Part shown: in pieces, positions 31,856-42,899 of the stretch
How positions within the stretch are numbered: the stretch's first letter is position 1
How the letters are laid out: each line of letters opens with the position of its first letter
Source of the DNA: Prionace glauca
Taxonomy: Eukaryota; Chordata; Chondrichthyes; Carcharhiniformes; Carcharhinidae
Assembly: GCA_037974335.1 (NCBI GenBank)
Contig: CM075724.1
Span: 71,790,850 to 71,854,849, forward strand
DNA length: 64,000 bases
Direction: 5' to 3'
Translations under genes and position numbers: made by a program
Notes under the pieces: model-generated
What the model was told of the DNA's origin: nothing
Database searches by the model: none
Seen by the model: only the letters and a program-made list of their open reading frames with translations

Positions 31856-34300
31856 AACACACTCGAGGTGAAGAAATTTCTTCTCACCCCAGTTCTAAAA
31901 GATTTACTCCTTATTCTCAAGCTATGACTCCTAGTTCTGGACCCCCCACCACTGGGAACATTCATTCTATATCTCCTCTGCCTAACTATGCTAGAAGTTT
32001 TAAAGTTTCAATGCATTATCCTCTCGTTCTTCTAAACTCCAGTGAATAAAATCCTAACACCTTAGTCTCCCCTCAAATGATAGAGTTGCCAACCCAGGAA
32101 TGAGTCTGGTAAACCTTAGCTGTACTCCATCTATAGCCACCATTTTTCAGGTAAGGACATCAAAGCGGCGCACAATACTCCAGGTGAGGCTTCACCAACG
32201 TCCTATAAAATTGCTACAAAACATTTTTACCCCTATAACGCAAACCCTTTCGCCATGAATTACCTGTCCAACAAAACTTGCCTTCTTTCACGCCTGCTGT
32301 ACCTGCTTCTTTTCAGCGACTAATGCACGAGGACACCAAGCCTTGCTGAGTATCCAGCTGTCTCAGTTTATACCCTTTCAAGTAATAATTTGTCTTCCTG
32401 TTATTGCTACCAAAGTGGATAATCTCATATGTATCTACATTACACATACGCCCACACACTCAGCCTACCCAAATTACACTGAAACATCACTGCATCCACC
32501 TCACAGCTCCCACCCAACTTTGTTTTATTTTCAAATTTGGAGATAATACATTCAATTTCCCTTTCAAATCATTAATATATAATGTTAACTGATGGGACCA
32601 GGGCACAATTGCCTGCAGAAGCTCACTCGTTACTGACTGCCAATCAGAAAAAGACCCATTTATGTCAACTCTTTGCTTCCTATGTACTAACCATTTTTCT
32701 ACTTATCTCATGTCATTACCTGCAATCCCATGTGTTTTAACTTTACATAGTAGTTTGTTATGTGAGACCTTATTAAAAACCTTCTGAAAGTCTAAATAAG
32801 CCACATCCACGAACTCCCTTTGGCCAACTCTGCTAGTTGCATCCTCATAGAATTTCAATTGATCCATCAAGCCTGAATTCCATTCTGCAAATTTATGCTA
32901 ATTTCATTTGATTATATCACTCACTGCCTTCCAAATGCTGAGTTATGAAATCTTTGATAATGAACTCCAGCAATTTCCCACCACAGACATTAAATTCACT
33001 AGTCTATAGTCCCCTGCTTTCTTTCTTCCTCCCTTTTTGAATACTGGTCTTATTCAAATCTACTTTCAAATCTGTAGAAAACAGTTCAGAGTCCAAAGAT
33101 TTTGGAAAGTAACTACCAATGGATCTATTATTTCCAGGGCGATTTCCTTAAATACTCTGGAATGAATATTATCATGATCTGGAGATTTATCCACCTAGAA
33201 CACCACGTATTTCCCCACAGTCGTTTCTGCACGAACACTGATTTCCTTCAGTGCCTTACTAAAAGTTGTTTTCCTCAGAAGTTTTGTTACATTATTCATG
33301 TCTTCCAATATGAAAACTGAAGCAAAGTATGAATTTAAATGCTCGACCATTTCTTCATTCCCACTTATGAATTCTCCCGTTTTTGGCTATGAGGTGCTTA
33401 CATTTGTTTTTGTCAACCTCTTTCACGTTGCAGTTCTACAGAAACTTTAAAGTCAGTTTTTATCTTCCCCGATAGCTTAATTTCATAGTATATTTTTTCC
33501 ATTCCTAATCAATCCCTTGGTCCTCCTTTCTTCATTTTAAACTGCTTCCATTCCTCAGACTTTATTACTTTTTCTTTACAATGTGTATGCTTCTTCCTTG
33601 AATCTGGTACGATTTCTAGTTTCTCTTGTAAGCCAAGTTTGGCAACAATTCTCTTAACACTCTTGCACTAAACAGGAATAAACGATTTCTGGACTTCAGC
33701 TGTTCATTCTTTAAATGCCTGCCATTGCCTATCCACAGTCTTTCCTTCCAATAATGTTTCCCAGTCCATCATGGCCAGTTCATGTCTTATACCGTCACAG
33801 TTACCTTTCCTGTGCTTTCGGACCTTGGTCTCAAAACCAACAACTTTACTATCCACAAAGAATTACTATTGGCAAATAATTCTAATATATGATTGTCAGT
33901 CGTCCCCAACGGTTTTCTCACAACTAGGTTGCCACCTAATCCTTTCTCAAGACTCAACATCCAGTCCAAAATAGCCTGTTCCCTTTTTGATTTCTCAATC
34001 TATTACTGAAGCAAATCATTCCTAATGTAGTCCAGAAATTCCTCCTCAATTGGACTGTGACGAATTTAAGTTTCCCAATCTATACGGAGATTAATCACAG
34101 ATGATCCTTATAACACATGCATCTGTAATTTCCTGTCTAATGTTTTTCCCAACATTACCATTCCAGTTTGGAGGTCTGTCTGCCGCCCTGCACCAACTTA
34201 TACTGCAGGAAGTGAAAGTGCTGATTTGTTGCCAATGGACTCTGACTGATAGCGGTATTGCCTGGGATGAGAAAAAAAGCTTCAGCAGTTTACTGAAATT
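31856..34300 (-). mobile_element. Old CR1 copy, ORF2 length
   Basis: About 2.4 kb on the minus strand follows the CR1 order from the 3' end (TCACCCCAGTTCTAAAAGAT) through RT landmarks to the endonuclease end (34020-34200). It is too diverged for any long frame, and is much older than the X, Y and Z copies. Confidence 0.7.
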
Positions 34301-34979
34301 ATGAAAGTAACTGGTGCATTTTACAATGTGCACCTATTCTCTGCTGCATTTACATAAATCTCCCAAAGAGAGATATACAGTGACGGGAAATGACACAGAC
34401 AACACAAGACGAAAACTATAACACAATGCAGCAGTGGCCATAATATATAAAGTGGTAACACAGACTTTTATGAACGCAAACAGCACAACTACCAAAGTGA
34501 TCAATTATAAAAACAGCCTGTTTGCAGTAAGTAATAGTAGAACTATTGAAAATAAACTGGGGGAAGGAATACTAAATGAATAGAGCAAAAAAAAGGAATT
34601 TAAAGCCGTGATCTATGGAATACAGGTTAAATCTTTTTTTTTCAGTGTACAAATCGACGAATACATTACATATTGTTGAAGGAGGTGTAGTGGGTTTGTT
34701 TGACCATTTGCCACCTTTGCATTGAAATAAAGTCTCATTCTGTTCTATTCCACAACCCACAACGGCATTAAATATTTAATTTATTAGTTGCAAATAGATA
34801 GCTTCCCACAATGATATAAAACTCACAATTCATTTTATTGTCCCTCTCTTTAGATCGCATTTGTTTTTATTTAAACGTTTACGTTAATCGTAATCATTCA
34901 CGTCTGTACTGAAAATAAGTTTGTTGTTGAAGAATTAAATGCTTTGAACTTGTCTGGGGGGAAAAACATGGATAATTTG
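34301..34979. other. Unassigned spacer
   Basis: AT-rich sequence with no recognised gene or repeat. A 62-codon minus-strand frame at 34572-34760 has no recognisable domain. Confidence 0.35.
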
Positions 34980-35152
34980 GCTTGGACTTTCAAAATCTTC
35001 CTAACTGTCCTGGCTTGAGACAAATCACACCCCTTTAACCTGGGATTATCCCTCGCTCCACTTTCATTGCCTGCATCTCTGATGGCTTGATTACCCGAGT
35101 GTCCGTCTGTATATGTTATGCTTCTGAACCCAACTCTCCACTTACCTGATAG

Positions 35153-36190
35153 AACATAGAACATAGAACATTACAGCCCAAACAGGCCCTTCGGCCCTCG
35201 AGTTGCGCCGATCGCATCGACCCCACCAATCTATAGACCTATCTATAACCCCCAATCCCATTAAACCCCATATACTCATCCAGAAGTCTTTTAAAAGACC
35301 CCAGCGAGTTCGCCTCCACCACCGACGACGGCAGCCGATTCCAATCGCTCACTACACGCTGAGTGAAAAACTTACCCCTAACATCACCTCTGTACTTCCC
35401 TCCTCGCACCTTAAATCTGTGTCCTCTCGTAGCGACCATTTCAACCCGGGGAAATAGCCTCTGAGAGTCCACCCTATCTATTCCTCTCAACATTTTATAA
35501 ACTTCTATCAGGTCGCCTCTCAACCTTCGCCTCTCCAGAGAAAAGAGTCCCAGCTCCCTCAACCTATCTTCATAAGGCATGCCTCCCAGTCCAGGCAACA
35601 TCCTTGTAAATCTCCTCTGCACCCTTTCAATAGCTTCTACGTCTTTCCTATAGTGAGGCGACCAGAACTGCGCACAGTACTCCAAATGAGGCCTGACGAG
35701 GGCCCTGTAAAGTTGCAGCATTACCTCCCGACTCCTAAACTCAATCCCTCGATTAATGAAGGCCAGTACACCATACGCCTTCTTGACCACCTCCTCCACC
35801 TGCGAGGCCGATTTAAGAGTCCTGTGAACCCGGACCCCGAGATCCTTCTGCTCTTCAACGCTACTAAGACCCCTGCCCTTAATAGTGCACTCGTTCATCC
35901 CGTTAGTTCTGCCAAAATGGACTACTACACATTTATCCGCGTTGAAGTCCATCTGCCACTTCTCCGCCCATTCCTGCATCCTATCTATGTCCTGCTGCAA
36001 CTTTTGACATCCTTCCAGACCATCCACAACACCGCCGACCTTCGTGTCATCAGCGAACTTGCTAACCCATCCCTCCACTTCCTCATCCAGGTCATTTATG
36101 AAAATGACAAACAACAAGGGTCCCAGAACAGATCCCTGGGGCACCCCACTGGTGACTGACCTCCATTCCGAAGAAGACCCATCCACAATG
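35153..36190 (-). mobile_element. CR1 subfamily Y, 5'-truncated copy
   Basis: The tail at left (AGAACATAGAACATAGAACA) and a 5' truncation inside RT at about 36186 define the copy. It is inserted in a dispersed repeat, with at most two or three bases shared at the junctions. Confidence 0.9.
35239..36186 (-). CDS. CR1-Y ORF2 C-terminal part, intact frame
   Basis: A 315-codon frame without breaks starts in the block before [13 protein letters not shown] and includes KFADDTK, WQMDFNADKC, VVHFGRTNG, VRPHLEYCAQFW, RVQRRFTRMLPG and the C-terminal DEYMGFNGIGGYR. It matches the same part of the 1-1681 copy almost residue for residue. As the upstream RT and endonuclease are missing it cannot act alone. 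Confidence 0.85.
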   Translation of the reverse strand: MDGSSSEWRSVTSGVPQGSVLGPLLFVIFINDLDEEVEGWVSKFADDTKVGGVVDGLEGCQKLQQDIDRMQEWAEKWQMDFNADKCVVVHFGRTNGMNECTIKGRGLSSVEEQKDLGVRVHRTLKSASQVEEVVKKAYGVLAFINRGIEFRSREVMLQLYRALVRPHLEYCAQFWSPHYRKDVEAIERVQRRFTRMLPGLGGMPYEDRLRELGLFSLERRRLRGDLIEVYKMLRGIDRVDSQRLFPRVEMVATRGHRFKVRGGKYRGDVRGKFFTQRVVSDWNRLPSSVVEANSLGSFKRLLDEYMGFNGIGGYR

Positions 36191-36306
36191 AAGGAGCAGT
36201 TTTCTAAAAGCTCACACTACCCAATAAACCTGTTGAACTTTAACCTGGTGCTGTGAGGCCTATTATTGTGCCCACCCCAGCCCAATGTCAGCACCTCCAC
36301 ATCATT

Positions 36307-36934
36307 TTAACCATGTGGTATGAGTTGAGGAAGGAGTTAATGGACATTTGTTTACAAAAGAAAAAGACCCCTGAGATTTTTGATGAAAGGAATGGCAGAT
36401 TATGTATACATGGCCATGTATTAATGAGGTTAATGGGAAGAGCTACGTTTTTAGAAGAGACAAAATAAGCTTTCAGTTCAGTTTTAGGCTGGAATGTTTA
36501 AAGGCAGAAGTCTGCAAACTGTTCTGTAAATCAAAACCTCTTTGAAGAGGTTCAAGCTGTTACCCCAGTTTATGGCAGGTATGCCTTGGACTGCTAACTT
36601 TATTTGAAGAATTTTTTGAGTCTGTAAGAAGAATGTTGATTATTTGGAACTGAAAGTGATAAGGTAGAATTTAGAGTTCTTTTTTCATGCTTTATTATTA
36701 ATACAGGTACTAATTAAGCCACTAATTTTATCAAAGTTATACTTAAACTGTGTTATGAGATAAAATATGACTTACAACACAAATTCTGAATTTGTCAGTG
36801 GAATTACTACTGGAGTGAAGCATTCTATCCTTAATTTGTGCCAAAAAAAAACAAAACTCGTTGTCATATATTCTGGATTCCTAATGTAACTTGGGCCCTA
36901 ACAGCAATAACGTAATGGAAAAACCAGCAGATTT
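36307..36934. other. Unassigned spacer
   Basis: No recognised gene or repeat. AT-rich. Confidence 0.35.
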
Positions 36935-38770
36935 GATTTGATTTGATTTATTACTGTCACATATATTTAGATACAATGAAAAGCATTGTTTCTTGCACGC
37001 CATAAAGACAAAACATACCATTCATAGAAAAGGAAACGAGAGAGTGTGGAATGTAATGTGACGGTCATAGCTAGAGTGTACAGAAAAATCTATTTAATGC
37101 AGAATGTAATGTGACAGTCACAGCGAGGGTGTACAGAAAGATCATTAGCAAGGTGCCCTTCAGACATCTGATAGCAGCAGCAAAGAAGCTGTTCTTGAGT
37201 GGATTGGTGCACAACCTTAGATTTTTGTATCTTTATCCCGATGGAAAAAGGTGGAAGAGAGAATGTCCAGGGTGCACGCAGTCCTTAATTATGCTGGCTG
37301 CTTTGCCAAACCAGCGGCAAGTTTAGACAGAGTCAATGGACGGGAGGCTGGTTTGCTTGATGGATTGGGCGAACATTGTTCTTTGTGGTCTTGGGCAGAG
37401 CATGAGCCATACCAAACTGTGATGCAACCAGAAAGAATGCTTTCTATGGTGCATCTATAAAAGTTGGTGAGAGTCGTACCTGGCATGCCAAATTTCCTTA
37501 GTCTTCTGAGAAAGTAAAGGCGTAGGGGGGCTTTCTTAACTATAGTGTTGGCATGGGGCGAGGGGGCCGGGGGGGGGGGGGGGGGGTGGCGGGGAGGCGG
37601 TGGGGGGTGGTGGAACCAGGACAGATTGTTGGTGATCTTGAAACATGAAGCTCTCGACCCTTCCTACTTCATCCCATTTATGTCGGCATGTTCTCTTTTA
37701 TGCTTCCTGATGTTGATGACAATCTCCTTCATTTATTTGATATTGAGGGAGAGATTATTATTGCTGCACCAGTTCACGAGACTCTCTATCTCATTCCTGT
37801 CCTCCGTCTCATCATTGTTTGACGTCCGATCCATTACGGTGGCGTCGTCAGCAAACTTGATAATCGAATTGGAGTGGAATTTGCCACACAATCATAGGGA
37901 TATAAGAGGGACAGTAGCGGGCTGAGAACACAGCCTTGTGGGATGCCAGTATTGAGGATGTTTTGGAGGAGATGTTGCTCCATTTCCTTACTGATTGTGG
38001 TCTGTGAGTTAGGAAGTTCAGGATCCAGTCACAGAGAGAGGTGCTGAGACCCAGGCTATGGAGTTCGGGGAAGAATTTTGTGGAAGTAATAGTGTTGAAG
38101 TCTGAACTATAATCAATGAATAGGAGTCTGAGATAGGTGTCCTTGTCTTCTGGGTGTTCCAGGGTTGAGTGCAGGACTCAACTCCATTGCAGTGGTAGGC
38201 AAACTGTAGTGAATCCAGTATTCTGGGAGGCTGGAATTGATTCGTACCATGACTAGCCTTTTGAAACACTTTAGAGTGATAGATGGCAGAACCACTGGTC
38301 AATAGTCATTAAAGCACGCTTCTTGGTCTTTCTTAGGTACAGGGATGATGGTCGTCGTCTTGAAGCAGATAGGGACCTCAGATTGTTGTAATGAGAGGTT
38401 GAAGATATCTGTGAATACTGCTGCCAACTGATCTACGCAGGATCTGAGTGCTCGTCCAGGTACCAGTCGCTTTCTGTGGGTTGGCGTTCCAGAAGGCTGC
38501 TCTGACATCTGCAATGGTGGCCCCAGATACAGGTTCATCCAAGGCTTTCAGGGTAGAGGATAAGCTCTCGCTGACCTCTTGCTCAAAACAGATATAGTAT
38601 GCATTGAGCTCATCAGGGATCCGGAGATTTTACATGCCTTTATCTTGTAGCCTGTTATGTACTGCTGACCTTGCCATAGTCGGCGGGGGTCGGTGTGACT
38701 AGCCTAGGCTCTAGCTTGGTCCGGTGCAATCTTTTAGCATATTTGATTAATCTTCATAGATCGTATTTGG
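36935..38770 (-). mobile_element. L2/Rex-like LINE, RT to 3' end
   Basis: The tail is at left (repeated AAATC units in inverse, 36930-36955). Toward the right the minus strand encodes RT pieces: SGCPQGCVLSPLL in the region near 37950, a FADDATVMDRTS-like stretch near 37840, CFKRLVMVRINSSLPE near 38260, and [20 protein letters not shown] with CFNDY near 38340. A G-rich tract (37566-37610) has expanded inside it. Several frame breaks are present. Confidence 0.75.
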
Positions 38771-39206
38771 ATACATAATTATACTGACGCCAGCTGCAAC
38801 AAGATTAGTCGTGACCGTCGGCATCATATTTCAACTACAGGCAGCACTCCAGTTTCAGAAACGAATTAGCCTTCCTTTGAAGAGAACTAAAAATCCGTTT
38901 TGCTTGAATAAATGTTTCCTAACCTTTTTTCTGTATTATCCATCAATACGCAAACATTCACGTGATATCAAAAGGTTCCATACTTCATTGAAAAAAAAGT
39001 GAGGTGTGGGAGGTCTCAACTATCACGAGTGCTCTCACCTCTGACACGAGGGTATAACCAATACATTGATGTTGCCATTTCTGCTCTCCTCAGCTGCGTC
39101 ATATCACAACACCACTAATGCCCAGTTATCTTCAAATCTCTCGATTGCCCGCGCCTGTCAGTGATTCTCTCTGATTTTATGAACGGAGTCATCGCCTTTG
39201 CACAGA

Positions 39207-39243
39207 ATGAGTGTATTCCATCTGCTGGGCATTATTTAGACAA
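39207..39243 (+). pseudogene. Unit B exon 1 relic: signal peptide
   Basis: An ATG followed by SVFHLL matches the start of the unit A signal peptide (MSAFHLL). About 18 nt of the hydrophobic core is missing and the remaining GII is followed by a TAG. The roughly 150 bp upstream aligns with the unit A 5' flank, which supports the identification. A CR1 3' fragment begins just after it. Confidence 0.6.
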
Positions 39244-39247
39244 GTTC

Positions 39248-39575
39248 ATATAAGAACATAAGAACATAAGAAATAGGAGCAGGAGTAGGCTATCTAGCCC
39301 TTTGAACCTGCCCCGCCATTCAATAAGATCATGGCTGATCTGTCGTGGCTCAGCTCCACCTTCCCGCCCTTTCCCCATAACCCTTAATCCCTTCTCTTAT
39401 CAAAAACCCATCAACCCATTTCTTAAAAATATTTAGCGAGGCAGCCTCCACCACTTCAACGGGCAGAGAATTCCAGAGATTCACCACCCTTTGAGTGAAG
39501 AAGTTCCTCCTCAACTCTGTTCTAAACCGCCTCCCCTTTATCTTGAGGCTGTGCCCCCTATTCCCACTGTCTTTA
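39248..39575 (-). mobile_element. CR1-Z-type 3' fragment in intron 1 of unit B
   Basis: The tail at left (AAGAACATAAGAACATAAG), then GATCATGGCTGATCTGTCG and the FFTQRVVNLWNSLPVE-type block on the minus strand. It separates the signal-exon relic from the V-exon relic. Confidence 0.8.
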
Positions 39576-39732
39576 TTTATTTATTTATCGTGGTTTGATT
39601 AAATAGGGAAGGCAATATAATTTCAAGCATATTTCTCGCCAATGTATATGGCAGTTTACTTTTTCTTTCATTTTATTTGAAACGTGTTCATCACTACTTT
39701 TGCCTACCTTTGATTGTGTTGATTTCTGAGAG

Positions 39733-40040
39733 CTGCTTTCGGGGCCGTTCTTTGAATAGTTCAGATGCCCAAATCTGCGCCCCAGATGAAAGGCACAACT
39801 GTTACCATGAACTGCTCTTTCCAGTTTTCTTGTTCCAGGGCTATCATTTGTGTTTCCTGGTGGGAAGGCAGCCAGAAGTTGATGTTGAATCCAGCTGCCG
39901 AGAAAAGCAAAATGCACCTGACTTACAATCGAGGATTTTCCGAGTTAGACCTGTTCAATTTGAGTCTCCAGGTCTCTGGAATCTATTTTTGCAGCGATAA
40001 GGAAGAGTCAATCTCCAATAGCAGTGAACTGAGCTTCGGG
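39733..40040 (+). pseudogene. Unit B exon 2 relic: Ig V-set domain
   Basis: The V domain is still readable: TVTMNCSFQ with the first Cys, CVSWWEGS with the core Trp, and VSGIYFCSD with the second Cys. It aligns along its length with unit A exon 2. The acceptor survives as GAGAG, an in-frame TGA lies just before the shared QMPK segment, and the donor GTGAGT of unit A is replaced by TTATTG. The exon is 308 nt against 315 nt in A. It is a pseudoexon. Confidence 0.75.
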
Positions 40041-42899
40041 TTATTGGAGAGTGCATTGAGGGAGAAACGGACCAGCGTAAAATTCTGCAGGTGAATATTG
40101 GAGAATATGTAACTGACCAACTTGGCGGAATTTTCACTCAGACCTGATTTGCGTTGTCATTTTCCAATATTTGCAGTAAACGTTGTGTGTTCACAGCAGC
40201 GTTTACCGGTCTGTGAAAATTAGACTATCAGTAAGTCGACATTCATTGTGAAGCATGGAATTCCAAAAATGCGGAAGGAGTCCCTACTCGTGAATTTCAT
40301 GATATGTCATTCCATTTTCCAATTTTAGGAATAAACGTCACATTCGCACAGACGCCATTTTAAAAATTCCTGTTCTGTATTTCTCTTTGGTTGCCGGACT
40401 ATTTTCTTTAATGTCTGTGGCCGACACTTTGAAGGTGCTCCCTCATCGTCTAAAATTCCACGTGTTTGATCCCCGTAGCAAGGAACAAACGGTGATATGT
40501 GTCATCATGTCAGAATGATATCTCATTTGATGACAAGTTGGAGATGATGCTCATGTTATGTGGCTGACGCCTTAACATATTATGTACCGCAGCTCATGAA
40601 TTTATCAGGTGATGCAGCAGCCTCCTTGGCGAGTGATCCTGTACATTTTTTAGATAGCACGCACTGCAAACACGGTGCATAAATCGTGAGGGCGATCGTT
40701 GTTTCATTAAATGCATTGCTTTACGCCAGGTGCAGTTTTCGGGATTATAGCGGTATTTTGCAGCTATTCTCACCTGGACAAATCCCAACATCCCAGCCAA
40801 TTCCAGTCTTGAAAGTTGCAGGGGTACGTTGTCGAAGCAATAGTTCCATCATTCAATGGAGAATATCTAGCCTCGAAACTGCTTCAGCATCCTCGGCAGT
40901 AATAGAGCATGATATCAAGATATCTGCTTTAATGTATTGATAAGCATGCACAAAATAGAATCGGTGAAATACAGTCGCTAAATACATTGCTGTTGGAATC
41001 AGTTCGTTCAGTTCTTCAACACAAACGTGAAGAGCACTAACAATCAGGCTTGTTGCCTGTTGAATCAAATCTGGGGTACAACAATGAAATTGTCATTAAC
41101 CGTCAAAGAATATGTACAGGAATTGAACATGGAGTATAGAGTAACGTGACAGCAGCAGATGGAAATGGGTGGCGGAAGAAAGTGAAAACAATATGAAATC
41201 TAATTGCATTTTTCTGCATATTTAATGCAATGAAATATGAGCACATCTACTGACAACATATTTATTGATATTTATAGAAGTTAGCTTATCAAGAATCATC
41301 AATTTACTTCTGTTGCCCACTGCATTTGTAAGATTGAATTTAAGTTCAAGTACCAACAAATTGTTATTCGTTATTGTATCACAGCTGAGATGCAGCATGC
41401 AATGAATACTTTCCTAATACTAACAGGATGTTAGAACTGGATTTAAGATAAAGGTAATGGGTTTCGTTTGTAGATATCTAGATTAATTCCATTTTTAGAT
41501 CGATTTATGAATACTGCAGATTTTAGATCTTAACAGCTGGATGGGGAATATTTCCACAAAACAGATCTCAGACTCAGACTGTGGCACCCGGATGCAGAAT
41601 ATCTCCTGTGTCAACTCCGCTTGAGACTCCAGCAGGATCGCATTGACGAAACCAAACTTTTTCCTATAGACAAGTTTCAAAAAGGAGATGGCCGAATAGA
41701 GGAGAATTCATTGAGGAAATTTCATGAATAAACATTACAGTCACGACAGTTTGTAAACATCTTCAGATCAACTGGAGATGACATTCTCACGGGAGAGTCA
41801 ATGTGTTTATTGGATACAAAAATGGGTGTCTGAATGAAGCGGAAGCAGGGTTCATGCTAGATCAGGTACGGGACCACCATCACGTGTTTGGGAGAATTCT
41901 TGTTTCAATCTAAGGCCTCGTCGATCGGATGGAGATTGGAATGGTGTCGAAAACATTTCGTCAAATATTCGAAGTAAGTGAAGAGGAAAGAAGCAGATTG
42001 TGGAACCTGCACCACGAAGTGTCTGCAGCCTGCGGAAAGGAAGAACTTTGGATGACCGAGGTTGGCGACAGTTAAGTCCCAGTATTTATTCCTCTCGAAA
42101 AGTTTCAGTGAATCGTTTAAAGCTCTGTCCTATGCCGTTGCCTGGAAGCGGAACTGTTTCATGCAGGAACTGGAAAGGAGACGGGATTATTTTAAAATGA
42201 GAATTGTTCTCTTGGCGAGAATAGCGGAACTAATATTCTTCATATCTAAGCAGCTCTCAGTGCTGAGTACAGAGAGAGATTGAAATTTTTACCTTGCCAG
42301 ACAGAAGCTCAGCCTGGTGATATAATGAGTAGAAGTATTGCACTTATGGCATTTAAAAATCATTAGACAGACTATAGTTCGAAACGCGCCTATATTTCAG
42401 GGGCCATAATAATGAAAATGAGGAGTTGCAACATCTACTCAGTGACATTAGGCCTATAACGTGGAGATCAAAGCTAATTAAAGAGTTCACCAGTATAAAT
42501 GTTTGAACGCCTTCTGGCGGGGGGAACAACGCATCAATGAAACATCCCGTTCACTCACAAAGTGGGTGTTTGAAGATGACATTTGATGGGAGCGATGCAT
42601 AGACAAACATATGAACCATTGAACAACATCAAACGCAGGGATCTAGAGTAAATCAGCTTCACATTGTGGGGGAATATAAAACAATGCGGGGGGTGGGGGA
42701 AGAATTGATGGTGGTCGAACTCCTGGACTGCGGCTGGAAATGTATTAATCTTCTCCAAAAACATGGACGAAGATCAATGTGCCCGTCAGATTAAGTGGCA
42801 GTATTCTCGAGATCTAGTCACAGGTAAGACACGAAACAAAAATGGCATTAGGTTAGCAAGATTTTTACCAAAAAAGAACAAATAACAAAGAAAATTACA

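Larger units (their letters stand above)
34980..36306. repeat. Unclassified dispersed repeat split by CR1-Y
   Basis: The left part (34980-35152) has AACTGTCCTGGCTTGAGACA and runs to CTTACCTGAT. The right part (36187-36306) resumes with GAAGGAGCAG, has CAATAAACCTGTTGAACTTT and ends CAGCACCTCCACATCA. The same repeat occurs in inverse orientation at 46950-47260 without the interruption. The class is not known to me. Confidence 0.65.

Noticed and set aside
37545-37925. 126-codon frame beginning with a glycine-rich stretch
   Set aside because: It is antisense to an L2/Rex-like reverse transcriptase and starts in an expanded G-tract.
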